Assembly (NCBI GenBank): GCA_017442445.1 | Contig: JAFRZS010000254.1 | Coordinates: forward strand, 1-5,741 | DNA: 5,741 bases | Direction: 5' to 3' | DNA from: Clostridia bacterium | GTDB lineage: Bacteria; Bacillota; Clostridia; Oscillospirales; Acutalibacteraceae | Shown here: in pieces, positions 1 through 5,277 of the stretch | How positions within the stretch are numbered: position 1 is the stretch's first letter | Layout: each line of letters starts with the position of its first letter | Translations under genes and position numbers: made by a program | Notes under the pieces: generated by a model | What the model was told of the DNA's origin: nothing | The model's input: only the letters and a program-made list of their open reading frames with translations | Database searches by the model: none

Positions 1-39
1 TTTGAAGGTAACGAAGCATATCCGACGATTGAAGAAAAA
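1..39 (+). repeat. 39-bp direct repeat, copy 1 (doc internal segment)
   Basis: This is a perfect 39-base match to 470-508. The match may extend left beyond the window. The right boundary is in a run of adenines (six here, five in the doc copy), after which the sequences diverge completely: phd promoter here, doc coding sequence in the other copy. The copies start 469 bases apart, close to the span of one phd-doc module. Confidence 0.95.
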
Positions 40-72
40 ATAGGTTGCATTTATCCTATGTTTCGGGTATAA
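1..72 (+). pseudogene. 3'-truncated doc fragment entering from the left edge
   Basis: Bases 1-39 are identical to 470-508 of the intact doc gene and, in the frame starting at base 1, encode the same 13 residues (FEGNEAYPTIEEK, Doc residues 43-55). From base 40 the sequence leaves doc and the frame runs through unrelated DNA to a TAA at 70-72, which lies inside the -10 box of the phd promoter. If the upstream part is a normal doc gene, its product would lose the catalytic HxFxDGNKR loop (Doc residues 67-75) and could not be an active toxin. The break lies in an A-run. I infer a duplication or recombination junction; what lies left of base 1 cannot be seen. Confidence 0.75.
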
Positions 73-73
73 T
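45..73 (+). promoter_or_regulatory. phd-doc promoter
   Basis: A -35 box TTGCAT (45-50) is followed by a 17-base spacer and a perfect -10 box TATAAT (68-73), matching the housekeeping sigma-A consensus. Transcription would start near base 80, just ahead of the phd ribosome site at 81-86. A small inverted repeat, ATAGG (40-44) and CCTAT (55-59), flanks the -35 box. It is a possible operator for the Phd or Phd-Doc repressor, since this family autoregulates, but five-base arms are weak evidence. The promoter lies directly against the truncated doc copy. Confidence 0.85.
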
Positions 74-92
74 AGTTACAGAGGTGATAAAA

Positions 93-344
93 ATGATGGT
101 TAATACTGATTATTTGGTACCGATGACTGAAGCAAACCAGAATTTCTCAAAAGTTGCAAGAACTGTTGATGAAAGCGGCATGGCTGTAATTTTAAAAAAT
201 AACAAGCCGAGATATGTTGTTGTTGACTTTGATGAATATGATGCTATTGCTGTCGCTATGCAAATGCGCAAAGCGAAAATTGATGATGCTGTAGAAAAGT
301 TGATTGATGAAAATATGGAAGCATTATTGGAGTTGGCTAAATAA
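93..344 (+). CDS. phd: Phd/YefM-family antitoxin
   Basis: This is the antitoxin of a type II toxin-antitoxin pair. Phd proteins bind DNA as dimers through the N-terminal part to repress their own operon, and use the C-terminal tail to wrap and neutralise Doc. The 83-residue product has the family pattern: VPMTEANQNFSKVARTVDES near the N-terminus, then VILKNNKPRYVVVDFDEYDAI, then a charged helical tail rich in Glu, Lys and Leu that should be the toxin-binding part. I chose ATG 93 because GAGGTG (81-86) sits six bases ahead; ATG 96 is equally possible. A longer reading from TTG 45 would start inside the -35 box and has no ribosome site, so it is rejected. The stop codon overlaps the doc start by one base (TAATG), implying coupled translation. 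Family assignment is confident; autoregulation is inferred from the family. Confidence 0.93.
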   Translation: MMVNTDYLVPMTEANQNFSKVARTVDESGMAVILKNNKPRYVVVDFDEYDAIAVAMQMRKAKIDDAVEKLIDENMEALLELAK

Positions 345-721
345 TGATACTTTTAAGTGTTGACGAAATAACTGTACTACATGATAAGCTGATTGATCGG
401 ACTGGAGGCAGTCACGGACTTCGTGATAAAGGTCTTTTAGAGTCAGCTGTTTACAGTATTATGTCCGAATTTGAAGGTAACGAAGCATATCCGACGATTG
501 AAGAAAAAGCAGCTCGGATTATGTATTCGCTTACCAATAACCATGCATTTGTGGACGGCAATAAACGTATAGGTATATTTACAATGTTGATGATTTTAAA
601 ACTCAATAATGTCAGTATTAAATATACTCAAGCCGAACTGATTTCTCTGGGACTTTCGGTTGCAGACGGCAAAACAAACTATGATGAAATTCTAATTTGG
701 ATTATAGAGCATAAAACCTAA
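344..721 (+). CDS. doc: Doc-type Fic-fold toxin
   Basis: This is the toxin partner of Phd. Doc of phage P1 is a Fic-fold kinase that phosphorylates the elongation factor EF-Tu and blocks translation. The 125-residue protein has the Doc landmarks: SHGLRDKGLLESAV (residues 23-36), and the active-site loop HAFVDGNKR (67-75). His67, Asp71, Asn73, Lys74 and Arg75 match the HxFxDxNKR pattern. Lys at 74, where AMP-transferring Fic proteins often have Gly, favours the Doc kinase type. Gly at 72 instead of the Ala of P1 Doc resembles ordinary Fic proteins. Length is normal for Doc and the reading frame looks intact. It starts on the last base of the phd stop codon and has no separate promoter. Residues 43-55 are encoded by the segment repeated at bases 1-39. 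Activity is inferred from the motif. Confidence 0.93.
   Translation: MILLSVDEITVLHDKLIDRTGGSHGLRDKGLLESAVYSIMSEFEGNEAYPTIEEKAARIMYSLTNNHAFVDGNKRIGIFTMLMILKLNNVSIKYTQAELISLGLSVADGKTNYDEILIWIIEHKT
470..508 (+). repeat. 39-bp direct repeat, copy 2 (inside doc)
   Basis: This is the partner of the 1-39 copy, encoding Doc residues 43-55. It lies just before the catalytic loop, so any recombination between the two copies would delete or duplicate one phd-doc' unit. Confidence 0.95.
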
Positions 722-788
722 AATTTACCTCACCGGAGCATTGAATGAAGTGAAATTTCGGAACAAGAGAATAGCATAACAGGGTAAT

Positions 789-817
789 GGGATAAGGGAA
801 AATCTCTTGTCCCTTTT
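789..817 (+). terminator. Rho-independent terminator after phd-doc
   Basis: An 11-base-pair stem (789-799 with 803-813, two G-U pairs) has a three-base AAA loop and is followed by TTTT then GTATTG. The T-run is short, so strength is moderate. The 3' arm can also pair with 760-770 (10 of 11 positions), giving an alternative hairpin. The rest of 722-788 has no ORF or other signal I can support. Confidence 0.7.
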
Positions 818-855
818 GTATTGAATTCAGTATGTATATGAAAACAATTTCTTCG

Positions 856-884
856 TTGACAAAATGCGATAAAAGTTGTATCAT
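856..884 (+). promoter_or_regulatory. mgtE operon promoter
   Basis: A perfect -35 box TTGACA (856-861), a 17-base spacer and a -10 box TATCAT (879-884) give a strong sigma-A-type promoter. The start point should be near 890-892, leaving a leader of about 200 nt before the mgtE start codon. Confidence 0.85.
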
Positions 885-889
885 ATTAA

Positions 890-917
890 TTATGATTGAA
901 TTGGTTTGCAATCATAA
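890..917 (+). promoter_or_regulatory. 9-bp inverted repeat at the transcription start (possible operator or 5' hairpin)
   Basis: TTATGATTG (890-898) and CAATCATAA (909-917) are perfect reverse complements separated by ten bases. The left arm begins six bases after the -10 box, so a dimeric repressor bound here would cover the start site. Alternatively the transcript begins with an AU-rich stem-loop that protects its 5' end. I cannot assign a regulator; it is not a clear Fur box. Confidence 0.5.
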
Positions 918-1093
918 AATTTGTGAAAAATAAGAGGTGAAAAAGATGTATGACGGGAGTGGCGGGCGAAGTATTACCGCGAACGGAAAATTTTATAAAA
1001 ATCATGGCATCTTGAGTAATCTCACGCATCTCAAGTAGTCATACTATAGGCTTTTCCGTTACTTCCTGCGATATTTTTTCAAAGGAGGAAATT
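891..1093 (+). ncRNA. Candidate structured leader RNA upstream of mgtE
   Basis: The leader contains complementary segments beyond a simple untranslated region: 948-954 with 1038-1044 (7 bp), 962-965 with 977-980 (4 GC-rich pairs), 1011-1016 with 1030-1035 (CTTGAG/CTCAAG), and 982-990 with 1052-1060 (AACGGAAAA/TTTTCCGTT, 9 bp). The first and last pairings interleave, so they form either a pseudoknot or alternative folds. TTCCT (1063-1067) can pair with AGGAA (1086-1090) in the mgtE ribosome site. No hairpin directly precedes the T-run at 1074-1079, so control would more likely act on translation than termination. The M-box known upstream of many Firmicute mgtE genes is not recognisable. A regulatory role is inference. 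Confidence 0.45.
946..1038 (+). CDS. Possible 30-codon leader peptide (upstream ORF)
   Basis: An ATG at 946 has a good ribosome site, GAGGTG at 934-939, six bases upstream, about as good as those of neighbouring genes. The frame runs 30 codons to TAG 1036-1038, ending 55 bases before mgtE. The peptide starts MYDGSGGRS, is rich in Gly, Ser, Asn and Lys, has no proline and no membrane segment, and ends in NLTHLK. Its codons cover the 5' arms of both long-range pairings of the leader, and its stop codon touches the 3' arm at 1038, so a translating ribosome would change the RNA fold. This recalls the mgtL leader peptide of Salmonella mgtA only in arrangement; the sequence is different. It resembles no protein I know and could be a chance ORF. 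Confidence 0.45.
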   Translation: MYDGSGGRSITANGKFYKNHGILSNLTHLK

Positions 1094-2473
1094 ATGGACG
1101 AACAAACCTTAGTATTTGATGAAATTTTTGAGTTTCTGGAAAACAAAAATTTTCCGAAGCTCAGAGAGATTTTACAGGAAATGAATCCTGCCGATATTGC
1201 CTTACTTTTTGAGGAATTGGAAGAAAAAGCTGTACCTATAGTGTTCAGACTTTTACCGAAACAACTTGCGGCAGATACATTTTCTTATCTTGAATCTGAC
1301 AAACAGGTGCAGCTTATTACTTCGTTCAGTGATGTCGAGCTCAGGGAAATCACTGATAATATGTTTATCGACGATACAGTTGATATCATTGAGGAAATGC
1401 CTGCAAATGTTGTCACAAGAATTCTGAAGAACACCGATAGCGAAACGAGAAAAATAATCAATGAACTGTTGAAATATCCCAAGGATTCAGCGGGTAGCAT
1501 TATGACTACCGAGTTTTTGTATCTTGATGATGATATGACAGTTAAAGAGGCTTTTCAGAAAATCAGACAGGTTGGTGTTACTAAAGAAACTATCAATACC
1601 TGCTTTGTAACAAAAAGCAGAAGGCTTTTGGGTCAGTTGTCACCGCTTGAGCTTTTGACAAATGACGAGGATACTTTGGTTACCGAGATTATGGATGCAA
1701 ATATAATCAAGGTAAATACGCACGAAGACCAAGAAAATGTTGCAAGAATGTTTGATAAATACGATATTGCGGCATTACCCGTAGTTGATAATGAAGACAG
1801 ACTTGTCGGCATTGTAACATTTGACGATGCTATTGAAGTTTTACAGGAAGAAAACACCGAAGACTTTGAAAAAATGGCAGCTATGATGCCGATTGAGGAC
1901 TCTTATTTTAAAACATCAGTATTTAAACACGCCAAAAAGAGAGTATTATGGCTTTTGATATTGATGATTTCTGCAACCTTTACAGGTCTTCTTATAACAA
2001 AATACGAAGCTGCATTTGCCGCTTTGCCGATACTCATTTCTTTTATCCCTATGCTTATGGACACGGGCGGAAACTGCGGTTCGCAGACCTCTACAATGAT
2101 AATCCGCGGATTTGCACTTGGTGAAATCAGTACAAGAGATTTTTTCCGTGTAATGTTCAAAGAGTTCAGAATATCTTTGATAGTAAGTTCAATTCTTGCT
2201 ATTGTAAACGGTATAAGGATATATCTGATGTATTTTAATTCCGAATCCTTAGCGGCTTCGGGAACATCGGCACTCATGTTAGCGGTAGTGGTATCACTGT
2301 CAATAATGTGTGCAGTTATTATTGCAAAATTCGTCGGCTGCATTTTGCCTATGGTTGCAAAGATGTGCAAATTAGACCCGGCAATCATGGCATCGCCAAT
2401 GATAACAACCGTCGCAGATGCCGCAATAATATTTGTATATTTTAATATTGCTATGAAATTTTTTAACATATAG
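1094..2473 (+). CDS. mgtE: MgtE-family magnesium transporter
   Basis: This is a Mg2+-selective channel of the cytoplasmic membrane that imports Mg2+ and is closed by Mg2+ binding to its cytoplasmic domains. The 459 residues match the usual length. An acidic helical MgtE_N domain (about 5-130, with NPADIALLFEEL at 31-42) is followed by the YPKDSAGSIMTTE link (128-140). Two CBS domains follow (about 138-255; the second contains IAALPVVDNEDRLVGIVTFDDAIEVL). A connecting helix leads to about five membrane helices from residue 283 on. The membrane part has the family motif GGNCGSQTS (325-333), and TTVAD ending at Asp442 in the last helix, which I take as the selectivity aspartate known from Thermus MgtE. 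The start follows AAAGGAGG (1081-1088) by five bases. It is the first gene of a likely four-gene unit, and its stop codon overlaps the next gene's ribosome site. Confidence 0.96.
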   Translation: MDEQTLVFDEIFEFLENKNFPKLREILQEMNPADIALLFEELEEKAVPIVFRLLPKQLAADTFSYLESDKQVQLITSFSDVELREITDNMFIDDTVDIIEEMPANVVTRILKNTDSETRKIINELLKYPKDSAGSIMTTEFLYLDDDMTVKEAFQKIRQVGVTKETINTCFVTKSRRLLGQLSPLELLTNDEDTLVTEIMDANIIKVNTHEDQENVARMFDKYDIAALPVVDNEDRLVGIVTFDDAIEVLQEENTEDFEKMAAMMPIEDSYFKTSVFKHAKKRVLWLLILMISATFTGLLITKYEAAFAALPILISFIPMLMDTGGNCGSQTSTMIIRGFALGEISTRDFFRVMFKEFRISLIVSSILAIVNGIRIYLMYFNSESLAASGTSALMLAVVVSLSIMCAVIIAKFVGCILPMVAKMCKLDPAIMASPMITTVADAAIIFVYFNIAMKFFNI

Positions 2474-2483
2474 GAGGGATTTT

Positions 2484-3236
2484 ATGTTTGCGGGAGCACA
2501 GCTTTTCACAGTGAGAAAATATACTCAGACACCCGAAGACATCAGAAGCACATTCAAGAGAATAGCAGAAATCGGCTATAAGTATGCTCAGGTTTCGGCT
2601 ATCGGCCCGATTGAAGCAGAGGAGCTTCGTGATATCGCTACGGAGAGCGGAGTTAAAATCTGCAATACTCATTCAAATCAGGACAGGATTCTGAATGACA
2701 CTGATGCTTTGATTGCAGAACATAAAATTTATAACTGCAATCAGATAGGTATAGGCTCAATGCCGCCCAGATATCAGGGCAGTATTGAAGGTGCAAAACA
2801 GTTTATCGCTGACTACAGACCTGTAGCACAGAAGTTGCTTGACAACGGTATGACACTTGCGTATCATAATCACGCATTTGAATTTGTTCCCTTTGACGGA
2901 GTAAGACCGTTTGATTATCTCGTTGAGAATTTTGAAGAATTGCACTTCATTCCCGATGTCTATTGGCTTCAGGTTGCAGGTAAGAATCCTGCAAAGGTTT
3001 TGGAAAGTCTTAAAGACAGAGTAGAAGTTTGTCATTTCAAGGATATTGTTCCAGATACAGAAAACAAATTTAAAATGGCTCCTGTTTTGGAAGGTAATCT
3101 TGATTTTGACGATATAATCGCTGCTTGTAACAAAGCAAATATTCAGTACTGCATGGTAGAACAGGATCTCTGCTATGAATTAGATCCGTTTGATGCATTG
3201 GCAATCAGTTATAATAACTTGCAGAAAGTTTTATAA
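2484..3236 (+). CDS. Sugar phosphate isomerase/epimerase-like TIM-barrel protein
   Basis: The 250-residue protein belongs to the xylose-isomerase-like TIM-barrel (AP endonuclease 2) superfamily, whose members are cytoplasmic, divalent-metal-dependent isomerases, epimerases or dehydratases of sugars and inositols. Visible family marks are AQLFTVR near the N-terminus (5-11), IAEIGYKYAQVS (27-38), AYHNHAFEF (126-134), PDVYWLQVAGKNP (157-169), CHFKD (183-187), VLEGNLDFDDIIAA (201-214) and MVEQD (224-228). Asp158, His184 and Glu226, with a residue of the YHNHAFEF segment, are the likely metal ligands, by analogy only. There is no signal peptide. AGGAGGG (2472-2478) overlaps the mgtE stop and sits five bases before the ATG, so the two genes are likely cotranscribed and coupled. 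The substrate cannot be deduced; no sugar transport or catabolic gene is nearby. Superfamily assignment is confident, the exact reaction unknown. Confidence 0.9.
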   Translation: MFAGAQLFTVRKYTQTPEDIRSTFKRIAEIGYKYAQVSAIGPIEAEELRDIATESGVKICNTHSNQDRILNDTDALIAEHKIYNCNQIGIGSMPPRYQGSIEGAKQFIADYRPVAQKLLDNGMTLAYHNHAFEFVPFDGVRPFDYLVENFEELHFIPDVYWLQVAGKNPAKVLESLKDRVEVCHFKDIVPDTENKFKMAPVLEGNLDFDDIIAACNKANIQYCMVEQDLCYELDPFDALAISYNNLQKVL

Positions 3237-3297
3237 TTTGGTTGTAATCTAAGTTTGCGCAATATTTTTTAAAAATATAAAAAGGAAGGTAAAAACA

Positions 3298-4248
3298 ATG
3301 AAAAACAAAGTAATTAAAGTTATCTCATTACTTACAGCAATCGTAACTCTTTTCTCATTTGCAGCTTGTGGCGGCGACAATGGCGGCGAAACAACTACAA
3401 ATGCACCCGGAACAACTCTTTCTGCAGACGCAACAACAGACTCAAATGTTCAGAACGCAGAAGGCGAAGCAGATCCTTCAGCAACAGAAGGCAATTCCGA
3501 GGGCGAATCAGAAGCAACATCTAAAGAAGACGACACAACAAAACCCGGTGATACAACAAAACCCAGCGACACAACAAAACCCAACGGCACAACAAAGCCT
3601 AATGATACAACAAAACCCACATCAAACAATAATAAACCCACAAAACCCTCAACAACAGCTGCTAAAAAATATACAAATGCTGAAATTGTTAAGATTTGTA
3701 CAGACGCTATAAATAAGGCAAAGAAAGAATCTCCCGGCTATACAAAGGCTAAGTATCAGAAGCTTGAAGGTGACCGCAGTGCAGTTCCCGCATTCTATAA
3801 TGCACTTTTCGGATTCTTTGAAGAAGAATCAACTAAAACATACAAAAAAGGCGAATCAGATGAAACCAACTACGGTGTTGACGGTTGGGTAGCAACAAAG
3901 GTTACTGATCCGACAAGCATCAAAATGGAAATCAAAAACGGCAAATACATAATCAATTATAAGTTCGGCAACGAAACAAACCCTGCAGACCTTAACAGCA
4001 GATACGGCAGAACAATGGATATCATGACACCTGCTGAAGTTAAGAAAAAGAGTATAGGACTTATCAGCGACGTATCAATGAATTATCATGACGGTTTCTT
4101 GACAGCAGAAATTGATATCAAAACAGGAAGACTTACTTATATGAAGATGGGTTCACATGTTGATGCTGATGTTAACAAGAATGGTAAGAGACCCTTCACA
4201 GTTAAAGATATCGTAAGTATTGCAACATACACTAATTTCGTATGGTAA
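3298..4248 (+). CDS. Secreted lipoprotein of unknown function with Thr/Lys/Pro linker
   Basis: The 316-residue product starts with a lipoprotein signal: positively charged MKNKVIKV, a hydrophobic core, and the lipobox FAAC with Cys24 as the lipidated residue, followed by GG. It should be anchored outside the cytoplasmic membrane. Residues 25-125 are low-complexity, rich in Thr, Glu, Ser and Asn, and include five tandem DTTKPx-type hexapeptides (79-108), a likely wall-spanning spacer. Residues 125-316 form a folded domain that I do not recognise, with YTNAEIVKICTDAINKAK (a helix) and then alternating strand-like segments such as MEIKNGKYIINYKFG and GFLTAEIDIKTGRLTYMKM. AAGGAAGG (3282-3289) lies eight bases before the ATG. 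The 61-base gap from the previous gene has no GC-rich terminator and only poor promoter matches, so cotranscription with mgtE is plausible but unproven. Ligand and function are unknown. Confidence 0.92.
   Translation: MKNKVIKVISLLTAIVTLFSFAACGGDNGGETTTNAPGTTLSADATTDSNVQNAEGEADPSATEGNSEGESEATSKEDDTTKPGDTTKPSDTTKPNGTTKPNDTTKPTSNNNKPTKPSTTAAKKYTNAEIVKICTDAINKAKKESPGYTKAKYQKLEGDRSAVPAFYNALFGFFEEESTKTYKKGESDETNYGVDGWVATKVTDPTSIKMEIKNGKYIINYKFGNETNPADLNSRYGRTMDIMTPAEVKKKSIGLISDVSMNYHDGFLTAEIDIKTGRLTYMKMGSHVDADVNKNGKRPFTVKDIVSIATYTNFVW
3532..3621 (+). repeat. Five tandem 18-bp units encoding DTTKPx
   Basis: Five in-frame 18-base units (starting 3532, 3550, 3568, 3586 and 3604) encode DTTKPG, DTTKPS, DTTKPN, GTTKPN and DTTKPT. 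Units differ at a few positions (GAC/GAT, AAA/AAG, CCC/CCT), so they are not freshly copied. Copy number could vary between strains without breaking the frame. Confidence 0.95.
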
Positions 4249-4263
4249 TTTTAGGAGCTTTTT

Positions 4264-5181
4264 ATGACAAGACTTGAACATGTAAAGCTTTTTATGGATA
4301 CTTTAGAGTTTCCCGAAGAAGCAAAAGCAGACCTTTTAAAAGTTCGTGAAGACTTTGTAAAGACTGATTATTATAAAGAATTTGAAGCTTTTTATAAAGA
4401 ATACGAAGCTGATTATCAGAACTATAATAATCACCAAAACAGAATGAGGCTTGAAGAAATTGCCGAGGAGTCATCATTTCTTGAAGAACAGCTTTATATG
4501 ATTTACTTTATGGAGTTATCTCAGCATCTTATGAAGCTTTATGAAGAAAACGGAATTTCTTTAGATGTTTATTGGGATTCTATGAGCGATTTAAAAGTAA
4601 AGCTTATGGAATGTAAAAAGGTTTATGACATCTGGGGAACCTTTGTAGGCGGTTGGTTTATAGGCTTTTTCAGACTTGATCGCTTCAAGCTCGGACGTCT
4701 GGAATACGAAATTGTCGGATGTGAGATTGAAGACTACAAAAAACACGGAATAGAGCTTAAATCAAAGGATCCCGTAATCAATATACACATACCCTCAGGT
4801 GAGCCTTTTACATTTGATATTCGTCTTGATTCATATAAAAAAGCTTATGAATTCTACAAAGAGTACCGCAAAGGTGATTTGTTACCTTTAGTATGTTCAT
4901 CATGGCTTTTGTATCCTACAAATAAGGAGTTTTATCCCGAAAATTCAAACATCATTGATTTTGCTGATGATTTTGAAATTTTCGCTTCAGGCGATCAGGA
5001 TGAATTCCATGACAGCTGGAGAGTATTCGGAAAACCAAATGAAACTCCGTTTGATGAATTACCTGAAACCACATCTTTGATGAGAGCTTACAAAAAGCAT
5101 CTTGCAAACAAAGGTAAGGTAGGTTACGGAAAAGGTATAATAATCTTTGACGGTGAAAATGTTTTAACAAAAGGCAAATGA
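4264..5181 (+). CDS. GNAT-like acyltransferase-domain protein (two-domain NAT_N/GNAT_C type)
   Basis: The 305-residue cytoplasmic protein resembles the Firmicute family annotated as acyltransferase domain-containing, with an N-terminal helical domain and a GNAT-like C-terminal domain; I assign this from memory of the pattern. Residues 1-125 are acidic and helical (LEHVKLFMDTLEFPEEAKAD, then EFEAFYKEYEADY). The second part has FRLDRFKLGRLEYEI (136-150), VINIHIPSGEPF (171-182), CSSWLLYP (211-218), WRVFGKP (252-258) and TTSLMRAYKKHL (269-280), followed by the closing GYGKGIIIFDGENV strand. There is no signal peptide or membrane segment. AGGAG (4253-4257) lies six bases ahead of the ATG, and the gap to the lipoprotein gene is 15 bases, so the two are probably cotranscribed. 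Acyl donor and acceptor are unknown; some such proteins may have lost catalysis. Confidence 0.85.
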   Translation: MTRLEHVKLFMDTLEFPEEAKADLLKVREDFVKTDYYKEFEAFYKEYEADYQNYNNHQNRMRLEEIAEESSFLEEQLYMIYFMELSQHLMKLYEENGISLDVYWDSMSDLKVKLMECKKVYDIWGTFVGGWFIGFFRLDRFKLGRLEYEIVGCEIEDYKKHGIELKSKDPVINIHIPSGEPFTFDIRLDSYKKAYEFYKEYRKGDLLPLVCSSWLLYPTNKEFYPENSNIIDFADDFEIFASGDQDEFHDSWRVFGKPNETPFDELPETTSLMRAYKKHLANKGKVGYGKGIIIFDGENVLTKGK

Positions 5182-5182
5182 T

Positions 5183-5212
5183 AAAAAAACTTCCCTTCGG
5201 GGAAGTTTTTTT
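5183..5212 (+). terminator. Strong Rho-independent terminator closing the mgtE unit
   Basis: A 13-base-pair stem (5183-5195 with 5200-5212) has a TTCG tetraloop closed by C-G, an especially stable loop in RNA. The core is CTTCCC/GGGAAG, flanked by seven A and seven T. The A/T symmetry means it could also act on the opposite strand. It starts two bases after the acyltransferase stop codon. Confidence 0.95.
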
Positions 5213-5215
5213 GTA

Positions 5216-5244
5216 TTGTGAAATTATTATGAATATGCTATAAT
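5216..5244 (+). promoter_or_regulatory. Extended -10 promoter for the deacetylase-like gene
   Basis: A -35 box TTGTGA (5216-5221), a 17-base spacer and TATAAT (5239-5244) preceded by TGC (5236-5238) form an extended -10 promoter. Transcription should start near 5251, giving a short leader. A second TATAAT at 5250-5255 lacks a good -35 box. The promoter sits four bases after the preceding terminator. Confidence 0.8.
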
Positions 5245-5277
5245 CAAAATATAATATGTAAAACCGAGGAGACAGAT

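Noticed and set aside
45..92. Extended N-terminus for the antitoxin starting at TTG 45
   Set aside because: The codon lies within the -35 box, ahead of the predicted transcription start, has no ribosome site, and adds residues unlike any Phd protein. ATG 93 has GAGGTG at the right distance.
776..788. 13-base match to the core of the I-SceI homing endonuclease site (ATAACAGGGTAAT)
   Set aside because: The full 18-base site is not present and there is no intron, rRNA gene or endonuclease nearby; this is most likely coincidence.
702..911. 69-codon minus-strand frame between doc and the mgtE promoter
   Set aside because: It runs across the phd-doc terminator and the mgtE promoter, has no recognisable family features, and overlaps the doc 3' end.
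891..1093. M-box (ykoK) magnesium riboswitch expected upstream of mgtE
   Set aside because: I looked for the conserved M-box segments (for example GTTAGGTGAGGCTCC and CGCTGCTGCC) and found none, and the helices present do not match its layout. A covariance search would settle it.
1903..2469. Long minus-strand open frame (188 codons) opposite mgtE
   Set aside because: It is a mirror of the mgtE membrane region, with no ribosome site or recognisable protein character.
3262..3278. A/T-only palindrome before the lipoprotein gene as terminator or promoter
   Set aside because: With no GC pairs it would not form a stable hairpin. The TATAAA at 3276-3281 has only a poor -35 partner and would start the transcript inside the ribosome site. 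TTGTAA (3242-3247) with TATTTT (3263-3268) has a 15-base spacer and is weak.
3359..3712. Gln-rich open frame in another + frame across the lipoprotein linker
   Set aside because: It is a by-product of the ACA-rich repeats of the lipoprotein gene, starts inside it and has no ribosome site.
4256..4296. Repeated AGCTTTTTATG (4256-4266 and 4286-4296) suggesting an alternative start at codon 11 of the acyltransferase
   Set aside because: Only the first ATG has an AGGAG ribosome site, and the N-terminal residues fit the family; the second copy is likely chance in AT-rich sequence.
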